Positions 23,560 through 33,898 of a stretch of 64,000 bases of DNA are shown one piece after another; positions within the stretch are counted from its first letter, which is position 1, and each line of letters starts with the position of its first letter. This DNA is from Crossaster papposus (taxonomy: Eukaryota; Echinodermata; Asteroidea; Velatida; Solasteridae). The position numbers and the translations under genes are program-made. The notes beneath the pieces are model-generated. The model had not been told where the DNA came from and did no database searches. It saw only the letters and a program-made list of their open reading frames with translations. The stretch is taken from contig JBAIAA010000440.1 in NCBI GenBank assembly GCA_037893245.1, positions 186,001 through 250,000 of the forward strand, given 5' to 3'.

Positions 23560-25480
23560 TTACATTACTGAAGTTTAGAAATGAACAAAGACATTGCTTT
23601 GAAAAATCATCATGGAAATTACCAGGCCAAAATGCCTCTCTCTCCGGACGCCAAGTCCGATTTGCAATGGTGGATACAGAATTTACCATCCACTATTCGA
23701 CCCATTCAACCCTGTGTAACTGACATTGAAGTATTTACTGATGCTACCTTACCCTCAGAGGTTGGGGATCGAGCCACTTGTCCGAAGGCTAACATTCAAA
23801 CTAATGGCCATTGGAATTGGCATGAAGCAAAGTTTCTATTAACTTTTTATAACTCCTTGCGGTTCGTTATGCTCTAAGGTCATTTAAAACTGACATTCAA
23901 AACAGAACTGTGTCCATCGTAATGAATAATACCACATGAGTCTCGTACATAAATCACATGGGAGGCTGTCATTCAGCTGAACTAAATAATTTAGCCAGAC
24001 AAATTTGGCTTCGGTGCATCCAGAATAACATTTGGTTGATTGCACACCATGTACCAGGTGTACAAAATACTTGTGCGGACGTTTTGTCACGATCAATTAA
24101 GGACCATCTTGAATGGGAACTAAATGCCACTGTGTTTAAGGAAATTATATTAACATTGGGTGTCGAACACAGTATTGATTTATTTGCGTCTAGAACCAAT
24201 TATCAATTTAAGCCTTTTGTGTCATGGCTACCTGACCCAGACGCAGTTGCATGTGATGCAATTACAATGTCTTTGACAAATAAAGTTTGTTATGCATTTC
24301 CCCTTTTTGCTTAATTGACAGGGTATTGCAGAAAATCGAGAGAGACGGAGCCATGGGTATACTTATATTCCCATTATGGCAAACCCAACACTGGTTCCCA
24401 AGAATGCTGCGTCTGTTGGTAGCTACCCCGGTAACACTTCCAAAGATATCCGGGTTGTTGAGTCAACCACACGCCCCACAATATCACCATTCTCTAGAGG
24501 ACCGAATGACAATGTGTGCTTCACTCTTATCCAGCGATCGCTCAGCTCAAGAGGTCTTTCGAACAAAGCTGTTGACATTATCCTCCAGTCATGGAGACCG
24601 AGCACCAGGAAGCAATACGCATCATCAATCGATAAATGGGTACGTTTCTGCACTGAACGGGCTGTCGATCCAGTTCAGGTGTCTGTGAACTCGGCACTGG
24701 AACTTCTTAACAATTTATTTTACTCTGGGGCAGGATACAGCACTGTAAACACAGCACGGTGTGCGTTGTCATCACTGCTTTGGTCAACGGCTGACATTAA
24801 AACCAAGTTTGGTAGCCATTCTTTAGTCATTTGTTTTATGCGAGGAGTATAATTTAAGACCTCAATATCCTCGATATTCCCATACATGGGATGTTGGTAT
24901 TTTAATTCCTTATGTTGGCAAGATGGAGTCATTACAGTCTATTACGTTGAAACAGTTGACTTACAAACGGGTTTGCCTGTGTGCACTTACCACTGGACAG
25001 CGGGCTCAGACATTAAGCCTATTTGACATATTTAACATGAAGTTTAGAAACAAACGGGTTTTCATTAAAATAACTGATTTGGTTAAAACATCTAAACCGG
25101 GCAAACCTCAACCACAGGTTGTACTGTCAGCATACCCACATGATAAAAGTGTATGTGTTATGCAAACCCTTTTAGAATATTCCAAAAGAACAAGAGGTTT
25201 TAGGGGTTCTAAGTCGAAATTATTTTAAAGCTATACAGCGCCGCATAAAGAGATAGGCACTGCCACAGTTTCCCGTTGGTTAAAACAATCCTTGACTGAA
25301 GCGGGTGTAGACGTGTCAGAGTTCAAAGCACATAGCTTCAGAACTGCCTCAACTTCGGCAGCAGCTCAAAAAGGTGTACCGATTAACTTAATTTGGCAAA
25401 CGGCGGGTTGGACAAACTCGACAACCTTCGCTAAGTTTTATAACAGAAGTGACAGCATTTTAAGCTCTGAATGGAGGTAA
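23560..25480 (+). pseudogene. DIRS-like retroelement: RNase H region and tyrosine recombinase, decayed
   Basis: DIRS elements copy themselves by reverse transcription and integrate with a tyrosine recombinase instead of a DDE integrase. In order: an RNase H-like part with LSPDAKSDLQWW (about 23640) and MNNTT-stop-VSYINHMGG (23922-23966, TGA at 23937-23939). Next come AHHVPGVQNTCADVLSR, then DLFASRTNYQ and FPLWQTQHWFP. Then the recombinase N-domain (SWRPSTRKQY near 24590) and its catalytic domain. Arg of GQRAQTL (25001-25003), His and Arg of AHSFR, Trp of AGW and Tyr of FAKFY (25439-25441) give the expected catalytic set. Several frame changes (near 23880, 24300, 24380-24470 and 24850-24920) and an in-frame TAA (25226-25228) make it non-functional. 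The RT proper is missing upstream. Confidence 0.85.
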
Positions 25481-25490
25481 TGGTGAGGTA

Positions 25491-25729
25491 GAATCTTCCA
25501 ATTAAACGAGAGAAACGAAGTTTGATTATGATTCTACCGATTAATTATCGTAATGAGGAGTCACGTGACTCCCACCCATGTGCCTGAGCACAACTTACGA
25601 CTCGCGTCGCTGCATTCTTTTCTTTCAAGTGTGGCATAACGCTAGCTACTGAACAATACATTATCTCACGTGACTCCTCATTACGGTAATGAATCAAACT
25701 TCGCTTCTCTCTTTTAATTGGAAGAATAT
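25491..25729. repeat. Inverted repeat just downstream of the recombinase
   Basis: The left arm begins near 25493 with TTCCAATTAA and the right arm ends inverted near 25725. Shared blocks include CGAAGTTTGATT and TAATGAGGAGTCACGTGA. The left arm also holds a small GGTAGAATC/GATTCTACC hairpin. Its position directly after the recombinase stop suggests it is the terminal structure of the DIRS-like element. Confidence 0.65.
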
Positions 25730-25740
25730 CGTTTAACTGA

Positions 25741-26234
25741 CCTGAAGTTTTACAGTCATGGATCCTGAGAAAATCAAAAAAACAAAAACGGCGTTCGTTT
25801 TCAACCGGCGTTCTTATGTTGTTCTGGTTTTTTTCTCGATCGCCGTCCGGCGATCGCGATTTTGTTTATATAAATTAATTTTTTGGAACAATTACAGGAT
25901 ATCTAGCGCAATAATTTTGCTGGATGCCCACAATCGTTATTTACTTTCAAATAAGTAAAATATTTCTTAATAATTTGGTAGTCATTTTGTTCGATATCTG
26001 CAAATGGTGTAGCCTACATGTATCTTACCTTTAAGTCAACATTGGGTATTTTCTGCCTTGTACCAATAAGCATGCATTTAGTTTTGGTGGCGTTTAATGC
26101 TAGCTTGTTTCTTACGCACAGGTTGTGAAAACTATAGTAAGAGCTGTATTTAAGCTATTTCTATTATATTAATGTTTGAGGAGCTACACGTTGAAGTGGA
26201 GTAATCAGCTTACATAAATAAGTTGCAGTTTGGG
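25741..26234. other. No recognisable gene; short palindrome
   Basis: A palindrome GATCGCCG-TCC-GGCGATC lies near 25839-25856. A 66-codon frame (25758-25958) shows nothing recognisable. The rest is AT-rich without features. Confidence 0.4.
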
Positions 26235-26880
26235 GATATACAAAATGAAAGATCACTAGTATAAACAAAGAATAAAAGTGGACCTAGTATCGACCCCCGC
26301 GGAACGCCAGTGTTTACGGACAGGACCTTTGATATGTTGCCGCCAATACTTACAGTTAAATACAAAAGATGACATGTTCATTTTTTCTAGTTTTTCTAGT
26401 AAGATTTCATGATTAACGCAATCAAATACTTTACTGAGATCTATTAACACACTGCCTGTGACGTCTCTATTCTCCATGCCCTCAACACACTATAGTTTGT
26501 TAAGCTTTCAGTTGAGTGCAGGTGTCTAAATTCTGACTGGCAACTAGGAATCAAATGGTTTTCATCAAGTTAGTTATATACTGATGTATGCACCAATTTT
26601 TCTAAAATCTTAGAGAAAATTGGCAGTATAGAAGTAGGCCGATAATTACCTGTACTAAATTTATTTCCTCCCTTGTGAATTGGTGTTACTAAAGCATGTT
26701 ACCAATGTTGTGGGTATCGCTCACATCTTATAGACAGGTTAAACATACGAGTTAAAAAATGTATGATATAAGGTGAAGCAATTTTGATCATTTTAACACT
26801 AATTCCATCCAGACCTGTGGCTTTCCCAACCGACTTAGATGATATTTGCGTTTAAACCAACTCTTCTGTAACATTATAGG
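26235..26880 (-). pseudogene. LINE (jockey/CR1/L2-type) reverse transcriptase fragment
   Basis: Read on the minus strand from 26880 downward, three frames together give the usual order of a non-LTR RT: 'GLDGISVKMIK', 'LTRMFNLSIRCERYPQHW', 'PIHKGGNKFSTGNYRPTS', 'LPIFSKILEKLV'. Then motif A as 'VLIDLSKVFDCVNHEILL' (about 26405-26460) and motif B as 'GVPRGSILGPLLFF' (about 26263-26308). Frameshifts and stops separate the pieces. The catalytic motif C is missing because the fragment ends near 26235. No ORF1 or endonuclease is adjacent. Confidence 0.85.
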
Positions 26881-26990
26881 TACTACCGTACGCATTCTTC
26901 ATCAAGAGAATCTTAGATAGAGGCGTCAGTATTGCCATCTAGTTAAACATTCTAGGTGAGAATGACACACCGGCAGAAATACATTAAGGT

Positions 26991-27880
26991 GTAGTCGTTA
27001 ACAGAGAAGATGTGCGTACTTTACATAAAGAGGCAGATAACATTCTTGTTCAGCAAATGGTGATGGTCGCAAAGGCAGAGCAAGTCGGCATATCAGATGT
27101 GTCAGATGACGCAGATGTTTATGTTCTGTTGGAGAAGATATAACCTCTCTGGTGTTGATGGAATCCCCAGTACAGGAAAGAGCAGTTTCAGACATTCGTA
27201 AGACAGTTGAGGCTTACAAGTCTGTTGTTCCGGGGTTGTTAGCTGTTCATGCACTCTCAGGATGTGACACAGTTGCTTGCTGTTCTGGCATTTGTAAGAA
27301 AACTGCTGTAAAAATGCCTTATCGGGAACATTCCTTGTCCTTACTAGGTGATGTCAATGCAGCTTTAGCAGATGTCATTGAACAAGCAACGAAATTCATG
27401 AGTGCCTGGTACGGGTATTCCAACTTTGGAAGCATTATCAGAAACTTGTCAGGGCGAAGAAAACTGGCAAAGGCTCGACATCTATTCCAAAGCTTTGCAG
27501 TTTGCCTCCAACAACAGAAGCTTTCAAGAAACATGTCAAGAGGGATCATCTACAAGCATGCATCTGAAAGGCAGCACTTGATGCAGACCCACCACCCTTA
27601 TATCCTTCAGAGCATGGATTCACTTGTGACGATCGAGCGTGCCAAATCCATGGTTCCCACCACTGTACCTGAAATTGTTAAAATTGCACCCGCCACTGTG
27701 CTGAAATTAATCAAGTATTCCTGTGTGAGTGACACACCTTGCAAGTTGATGAGATGTGGATGCAACAAAGCAAGGCTGCCATGCACCATCTTCTGTTACT
27801 GCCAAGGAGATGCTACATGCTGCAATATGAACTCGCCAAACACACTTGTAGATTTGGACAAAGGCAACAATGATGAATAA
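26991..27880 (+). pseudogene. Multicopy-type protein with Cys-rich tail, frameshifted
   Basis: Two frames belong together. 26991-27143 gives 'LHKEADNILVQQ' and 'SDDADVYVLL' before a TAA; 27152-27880 gives 'LMESPVQERAVSDIRKTVE', 'LLAVHALSGCDTV' and a C-terminal cysteine cluster (CKLMRCGCNKARLPC...CYC...CC). I recognise this as a family repeated in several invertebrate genomes, often with a CXC-like tail, but without an established function that I can name. The acidic pairs in SDDADV and GCD recall metal-binding nucleases; that is inference. There is no start codon in the first part, and the shift lies between 27143 and 27152. Likely a decayed or truncated copy. Confidence 0.6.
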
Positions 27881-28415
27881 GTTTAAATTGAATGTTGCAA
27901 TTATGTGCATTTCCCGAATATGTAAGAGGTTGTTTTGTATCAGTTCTCCTTATAATTTAGCTTACATTATTGAAGACAATGATTATAGATTGTGTGTTTT
28001 GTAAAGGCCAATTTCATTGGTATGGGTCATTTGAGCAGTCAAACTTTCTTCAATTTTCATGTGATAAGATAAACCTTTAGTGGGATATTAAACAAAAATT
28101 GAAGTGGTGAAGTAAAAAAAAAAAAAAAGTACGAAAAATAGTTTTCACTTTCAAAGTACAGTATACATGTATTTATTAACTAAAAATCTTTCTACTTGTA
28201 ATATTGTACATGGACTGAGAAATATTTCAACAAAACATTTCAATTCTAGTGAACATTCAACCTAATTAATTTATTAAAATAGTCCCCTCTCAAAATATAC
28301 ACACGCAGAAACTCAATAGATTGTACCTCATCAACCCATTTGTGGTTCAATCATGCTCAAGTTAAAATCAACATACTTATGACACTTCTTATATTTAATC
28401 TAAAAGGTTTGTCAG
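27881..28415. other. Non-coding spacer with a poly-A run
   Basis: AT-rich. A run of 15 A (about 28113-28127) lies 230 bp after the previous frame and may mark a retrocopy tail. No gene seen. Confidence 0.4.
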
Positions 28416-28593
28416 AGGGTGGGTGCAATGCATTTGTTTTGGGTTATATCGAAGAAATAAAGTGTTTGATAAACAACTGTGTATTTTTTGTATTTTTTTA
28501 TAGTGCGTAAATATTTTTAATTAATCTTTTTAAGTTGGGAGGGGGGAAAGCCCGCCCATCAAGTGGTACCTTCGCTGTGACGTCATCCCGAGA
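28416..28593 (+). repeat. Left inverted end of candidate two-gene element
   Basis: Begins with AGGGTGGGTGC (28416-28426) and ends with TGACGTCATCCCGAGA (28578-28593). Both blocks recur inverted at 32258-32268 and 32080-32095. The middle is T-rich on both sides but only loosely similar. Confidence 0.6.
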
Positions 28594-28713
28594 ACCCGAC
28601 GGTCCTATCGCCCGCGCAAGCGCCGCGTCAATCGCCATTGATACAGTGTTTTCGTGTCGTTGGGTTGAGCGAGTTTATTGTACCGGTATCTAGCGATAGT
28701 TTTGTTGTCAAAA

Positions 28714-29054
28714 ATGCCACGACGTTGTGTTGCTGCTGGATGCAGCAACACCACTAAGGATGGTGTTAGTCTTCATTTATTTCCGCTAGATCCTAAATTT
28801 CGACTGATTTGGACTAGGAAAGTAAAATTAACGAGAGCCAAATGGCTTGGCCCCTCCACAAATTCTCATCTGTGCAGTGCACAGAATCGTGTTTTGACAC
28901 GTTCGGTGAAGGGATGTCTGCCAGTTTTGGCCTGAAAAAGCTTCACAGGCTTCTGCCCGAATCTGTGCCGACAATATTTAGATCCAGTAGGAAGGCAGCA
29001 AAGACAAGTCCTCGGAAGCAGAGGGGAGCTGTCGCCAAAAGAGACAAAATCAGG
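28714..29054 (+). pseudogene. THAP-domain protein, exon 1, frameshifted in the zinc site
   Basis: THAP domains are C2CH zinc fingers that bind DNA; they occur in transcription regulators and in P- and Kolobok-type transposases. From the ATG at 28714: MPRRCVAAGC (Cys5 and Cys10, CX4C), then HLFP, a Trp in 'LIWTRK' and 'KWLGPSTNSHLC'. The expected C-x2-H-F step is replaced by 'CSAQ', after which the match continues in another frame: 'SCFDTFG', 'GLKK', 'VPTIF' (about 28885-28980), then a basic stretch. A deletion not divisible by three near 28876-28890 would explain both the lost His and the shift. The exon ends at a GTAAGA donor (29055). The upstream TTG-initiated extension is unlikely to be translated. 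Confidence 0.8.
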
Positions 29055-29458
29055 GTAAGATTTCAGTGCACTTGTTGCCTTATTTTGCAAGCGCGCAGCG
29101 CGGCCGTATAACCCGCCGTACACTACAGTACACGTTCTATACAATTACTATGCCACGTAAACACATGCACGTACGTAGCCGTACGTACACCGGTGAACCA
29201 TGTGAACCCGTACCCACACGTATGGGCGGTACACTGCACACGTACATGTACAGTGCATGCATCGCATCAGTGAACGGAATTTACGACATTTTGCCAAATA
29301 AAACGTTTTTGCACTATCTTTTGTTTTTACTTTAGAAGTGAGAGGATACTTGTGATGGATAATCATAATTTAATAAGGGAAGGAAATTTAATATTGTTAA
29401 CCATGAGCAAGTTATAAGGCTATAGTGTCTGTATAAAACAATTTTTTTTCTTTTCTAG
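29055..29458 (+). other. Probable intron of the THAP gene
   Basis: Runs from the GTAAGA donor at 29055 to a strong T/C-rich acceptor ending TTCTAG (29458). It contains an ACGT-rich patch (29130-29270) with CRE-like and ACATGT repeats. The exon following 29458 has no long frame joined to THAP that I can defend. Confidence 0.5.
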
Positions 29459-29599
29459 ATGTGAAGTACTTCTAGAATGTACCGGTACATGTACATGTAT
29501 TATATATTCCAAGCAAACAAGGCATACCACAGACCGGGATTTACCAGGTGTCACAACCCCCGATCAAGTCCCCGACCCCACCCCACATGTCATTTATCA

Positions 29600-30437
29600 A
29601 GCCATCATACAGGTCCAAAATTACATCAAATTACAACACTATCTAGCCAGATTTTTTTATCTTCTTGTTCCCAAAGGGAAACAATAGACCACCTGAAGAA
29701 CGAATGTGACGCTCTCCATTCTACCATTGATATCCTGATGAGCCCTTCTTCTTGTGAAGCCGATGGTCATTCTGAACGCCCGCCGAGTGCTCCGAGCCGG
29801 AACCACCCATGGATGCCCAACCGTCTAGCCAGTCCAGCAAGCCACCGTACAGCGGATTTCGGCCCAGCGGTTCTGGTTTCGACAAGCAACCGCTTCGCTG
29901 GATTGGCGACAGAGGATCCCCTCATCAACGATTCCCGGACCGAGGCCGAGTTGGTGATCGACACGTACTTCGAAGTCTTGCAGCTTTGTACATGACAAAT
30001 ATTTTCAAACCACTTACCGTTATTCGCGAACATCAACCCACACGGCATTGAAAGTTCCTTTCGCCCCCAAAAAATGCTACGCCACGAGTGGTGCAAATAT
30101 TTAGAATAATCTGCCCGAACAATGGACTCATTAGGCACATTGAAATCGGAGCTCCGACATGTCATCTGTTAGATATTATGCCAATTGCGCTGATCTACGG
30201 AGTTATAACTTGGTTGCCACTATAATGTGGAGCCGGATAGGAATTTCTCCCCAAAAGGGTTTTTTTTTTGCGGGTTTTCGCCTATCTCGTAAATCAGAAT
30301 TAGTATCAATGTTTTGGATTCCTGTAAATATCCTTGTATTTATATGTACTGTTATTTTATTTGCTGATGTATGCAGGGCCCCAATGAAAACCAGTTTTAA
30401 ACTGTTTGGGTACAACCTGGGTAAATAAATAAACATG
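29600..30437 (+). mobile_element. Possible LINE remnant: ORF1-like segment and 3' tail
   Basis: A frame ending at 29995 holds a heptad-like stretch 'RETIDHLKNECDALHSTIDI', a Ser/Pro-rich linker and 'STSNRFAGLA', a layout seen in ORF1 proteins of several LINEs. At 30375-30437 the text 'GCAGGGCCCC', 'AAACCAGTTTTA' and a repeated GTAAATAAATAAA end resemble LINE 3' tails. There is no RT between them, so an internal deletion is implied. Alternative: later exons of the THAP gene. Confidence 0.4.
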
Positions 30438-30963
30438 TAATTTCTAAAAATGTTATTTAGACAACAAGCTAGTTTGGTATTTCATGGCTGACGGTTAATT
30501 TGGCATAATTGAATGCGAATGTCAAAAGTGCACCATATTCATCCAAGTAAAATGGAGGCAGTGAACAATAATTTTATGGACACAATTTATAAGCGAGATG
30601 GACATTTCATTGTTCACAAGCAACGAGAACAGTGTACAGCTTATCTAAAAAAAATGTTCCCATTAAAACAAAGTAGCTCCTTGAGTTTTTATTAAATTTT
30701 AAAACCTTTTTTGTAGGCTCTTTTCAAAATGTAGTTCTCAAGATATCAGTTTACGTCAACAAAATTACACGATGAAGAGTATGCCAAGATATTTCCAAAT
30801 AAAAGTGTGAAAATCAAGGACAAATTGGTTGTGTACATCATGTATTTACCTAACACAATTGGAGGACTACTTTTCATTGGGATAATTATGAAGATAAAAA
30901 AGGCGGTATAGAAGGCCACATTCTTTCTGTTCACTACAGGTAATAACATGTTTATTGTTCCAT
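30438..30963. other. No recognisable gene
   Basis: AT-rich sequence, with short open frames on both strands (30513-30695, 30746-30967) that show no domain. Confidence 0.4.
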
Positions 30964-31858
30964 TCACTCATTTAAAACGTCACTAAACCCTTGGTAATGG
31001 CCATCATCCGATAGAAATGTCTCCCTGATGCGACGCACAGCACATGCTGGAAGTGCTACCCGTACATTCCTTCTCCAAATACCCCCAGCACCATCGCGCA
31101 AGTTGCCTGTAGGCAGTGTGCCTGTATTTCCTGCATAATAAAACAAACGCAATAGAACATTTCAAAACTGCATGTAATTTTCTGAATGTGTGACTAATTT
31201 GTAATCATCACCACAAAATTATTAGGGATTTTTACAAAAACATGTTTTCGAGAAGTTTCAAATTATTGTTGTTTTTAAAATATTTTGCTTACTTGTTTTA
31301 AATGCCTTCCTGTGCATGGCCTCCGTATTGTTGTCGGTACTGCTTGTACTTTTGTAGGCTGTATCCAATACCCATCTGTCTAAACAGACGGTACTGAAAC
31401 CTGGATGTTCAAGCATGGATGAATAAGAAGGAATCCTCCATGGTTCAAGTATGCAGTCCAGATCCAAAACAAATGTGTCCATCATGTTTTTCACTTGATC
31501 CGTTTCTTGGCAGCAGATGCTTTCACGGAGTGTTAACATGGGCTGGCATCCTCCAGTAACTTAGTAACTTCAGAACTTGCAGGACCACCGACCAACATAA
31601 GTGTAACGTTAGAATGCCGCCATGAAATAATAATATACCAAAATCGTTGTTTCCCAATCATTCATCGACATCGGGTTCCTGTTCCGCGTCGGAGTTCGAT
31701 TCAGAATGTTCGCTGTCAGTATCACTATTGCCTTCCGGCTCATACATATATGGACGAGCTCCAAGTTCCTCCTCTTTCTCGCCCCTAAAAAGTTCGTTAA
31801 TGTCCGATTCCGAAGAAGTTAAAGTTGAATTTTCGTCAGATTCAACACGGGAGGCCAT
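30964..31858 (-). pseudogene. P2X7-type cytoplasmic (ballast) domain protein, frames disturbed
   Basis: The Cys-rich zinc-binding domain known from the C-terminus of P2X7 receptors also occurs alone in many invertebrate proteins; here no channel part is present. Exon 1 (31858 to about 31660) starts MASRVESDE and is acidic with 'RPYMYEPEGN'. Exon 2 (about 31557-31293) gives 'GGCQPMLTLRESICCQE', 'LEHPGFSTVCLDRWVLDTAY' and ends at a GTAAGC donor (31292). Exon 3 (31130-30964, acceptor ATGCAG) reads 'YRHTAYRQLARWCWGYL', then continues in another frame as 'RNVRVALPACAVRRIRE...GHYQGF' and stops. The shift near 31063-31070 and the poor phase match of exons 2 and 3 suggest a pseudogene or a sequence error. 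Confidence 0.8.
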
Positions 31859-32079
31859 TTTGGTTACGAGTATAAATACTGAAATGTTTCACTGGTCCCT
31901 TTGCACGGCTAATAATGGTCGCACTTGACTGGTTCCCGCAACAACGCACGCGCATCCACGTATACACACGTACGTGCGTGCATCCGTACACGGGCTGTTT
32001 CGTATGTACGTTCTGTCATGTACGTATGTCTGGTAACTAGACGTGTTTGGTCAGACTAATCTAGCTGAGTTTTCGGTTG
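31859..32079 (-). promoter_or_regulatory. Likely promoter stretch of the ballast-domain gene
   Basis: Between the start codon and the inner inverted block. It contains alternating CACGTACGTGCGTGCA-type sequence (about 31965-31985), similar in kind to the ACGT-rich patch in the THAP intron. No TATA box is evident; promoter role is inferred from position only. Confidence 0.35.
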
Positions 32080-32268
32080 TCTCGGGATGACGTCAAATTG
32101 TTAGGGGCGTGAAAACAAAGAAAAGTGGGGTGCATTTTATTCAAAGAAATTTAAACACCAAAGATGAACAAAAACACGAAAAACACATTTTAATCACATT
32201 TCTTATATTAAAAGAGAGTTATAAATAACAAAATTATTAATTTTAATTATCTTCATCGCACCCACCCT
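32080..32268 (-). repeat. Right inverted end of candidate two-gene element
   Basis: Contains the complement of TGACGTCATCCCGAGA (32080-32095, exact) and the complement of AGGGTGGGTGC (32258-32268, exact). It is followed directly by TTAA (32269-32272). The left end is preceded by TCAG instead. Confidence 0.6.
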
Positions 32269-33295
32269 TTAACATTTAATTCAACACTTAGAGTCGTATG
32301 GGGTGCGGCGTGTTGTTGTCGACATCGTTTCATGATCATGTGGAGTCCGATCCTCTTTGCGTTGTCAGCCAGTTGTATTAATTTTCTTTATTACAATACA
32401 AGTGTTATTGTTACATAGTAAGCTTACTTTACATAGTACTTATTAATTTGTTATTATACATAATATTATACTATACATTTCAACCAGGTAGGTAATTCGA
32501 TACGTATGATTTAACGTAAACGTTACTAAATTTGTACGTTCTTGAACGGACGATCATGGTGATTATTATGACGCGAGTGGAAAATGGCTCTTCGCTTAAG
32601 ACGAGATTTCGGATACGACGAGGAAATTAACTTAGTCCGGAGCACCTCGTATAATTAACGAGAGTCGACTGTACATTTAATTTGATTGAAAACCTCAAGT
32701 TTGTGGGTTTTTAATGTCAAAACTGATTTGAACTTGTTTACGCCCTAGCCACACCCTAACTGCACATTACCCCTTTCATCCAATTTTAAAATGGCTAACG
32801 TGTTGTATGCATCTCGTGTGTGTGTATTGTGTATATATTGAACCTGGACACGCCCGTAAAAGAACCCAGTCACGCAGGCCTGCACTCTTGCACCATAAAA
32901 CAGTCGTTGGTGGTCGCTCGAAAAGCCATTGTCGTGTCCCCCGTCTTTGCATAGTGTGCTCTTTACGTGAGTCGGGTGCTGTCGGGACGTCTATGTAGTT
33001 TATATTGACCGAACGTTATGGGCATCATTGTTTTGAAAAGCTGGTCGAAATTGCTCGGATTTGCAACCCCAAATAATCGTGAGTACCAGCCATAACGGTT
33101 CTTCTTTAACATGTATAGAAGCCAGTGTGCGCTTTCCAATATATATTGTCAAGTATTTGGCATGTTTTGGGCAACTTTTGTGGTCACAACTTCTTTTTTT
33201 ATTGGCAATAGGCTTTACAACGGTTGGGGCGTAGAACGACAGACAAAATCCAAAATTCGAAAAAGGAGTGAAAACGCCCCAATTATTGGGTCTAG
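32269..33295. other. No recognisable gene
   Basis: AT-rich with a slightly GC-richer part (32780-33000). Short open frames only (for example 33000-33371, minus), none with a recognised domain. Confidence 0.4.
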
Positions 33296-33889
33296 TTTTT
33301 ACATTGCTATTTGTGCAGATATGCACTAAACTAAATAACCACAGCTTCATACCGGGTAATGTCAAAAGCATTAAATATTAATGTGTTTAATACTTAGTAA
33401 CGTGCCGTCCAAATAATTATGTACAATGACAATAAGCACTTACTGACTTAGCATTTTGGCATTGTAATACTATGTTGGAATGTTTATCTGCAAAAAACAG
33501 CGTCGTGCTGTTTGCCCATTTCCCTATTGACTGATATTAGTGATAATAATATCTTTGCTCACATTTTTACAGTTTCCAGTTAAGATGGTAACACCGTTAA
33601 AGTTTCTGCCGATGCGAGCTAAAATAAGCAAACCTTGCACTTTCAGTCACCATTTTCATCGAAGCAGTAACACGGAAATACGAAACTCGAAATGAAATGC
33701 AACACGAAGAGCGCCCCCATTAGACGACACGCAGGGCGTTCTGACTCTGGCCGTTTTTTAAACCCCAGTTAGGATCCATTGAGCTTCATCACCATTGACG
33801 AATTACTGCATGAACGAAGCCAAGTCGGAGATAAAGCTGGGGCTTAGCTGAGGCTTGGAAAACGGCTCACATATATTTCTAACCACCAG
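33296..33889 (+). repeat. Segmental duplication, copy A, left part
   Basis: Matches 44930-45520 in the same orientation with scattered differences and small indels, starting around 'TTTTTACATTGCTATTTGTG' and running to 'TTTCTAACCACCAG'. Confidence 0.85.
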
Positions 33890-33898
33890 GGGGCAGCG
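33880..33898 (+). promoter_or_regulatory. Canonical CTCF-like motif
   Basis: TAACCACCAGGGGGCAGCG fits the published vertebrate CTCF consensus (YDRCCASYAGRKGGCRSYV) at every position. It sits where the match between duplication copies A and B breaks: copy B keeps ACCACCAG (to 45520) and then differs. Binding is inferred. Confidence 0.45.

Noticed and set aside
28416..28426. Intact TTAA target duplication on both sides of the two-gene element
   Set aside because: Only the right border has TTAA; the left has TCAG, so a duplication cannot be claimed.
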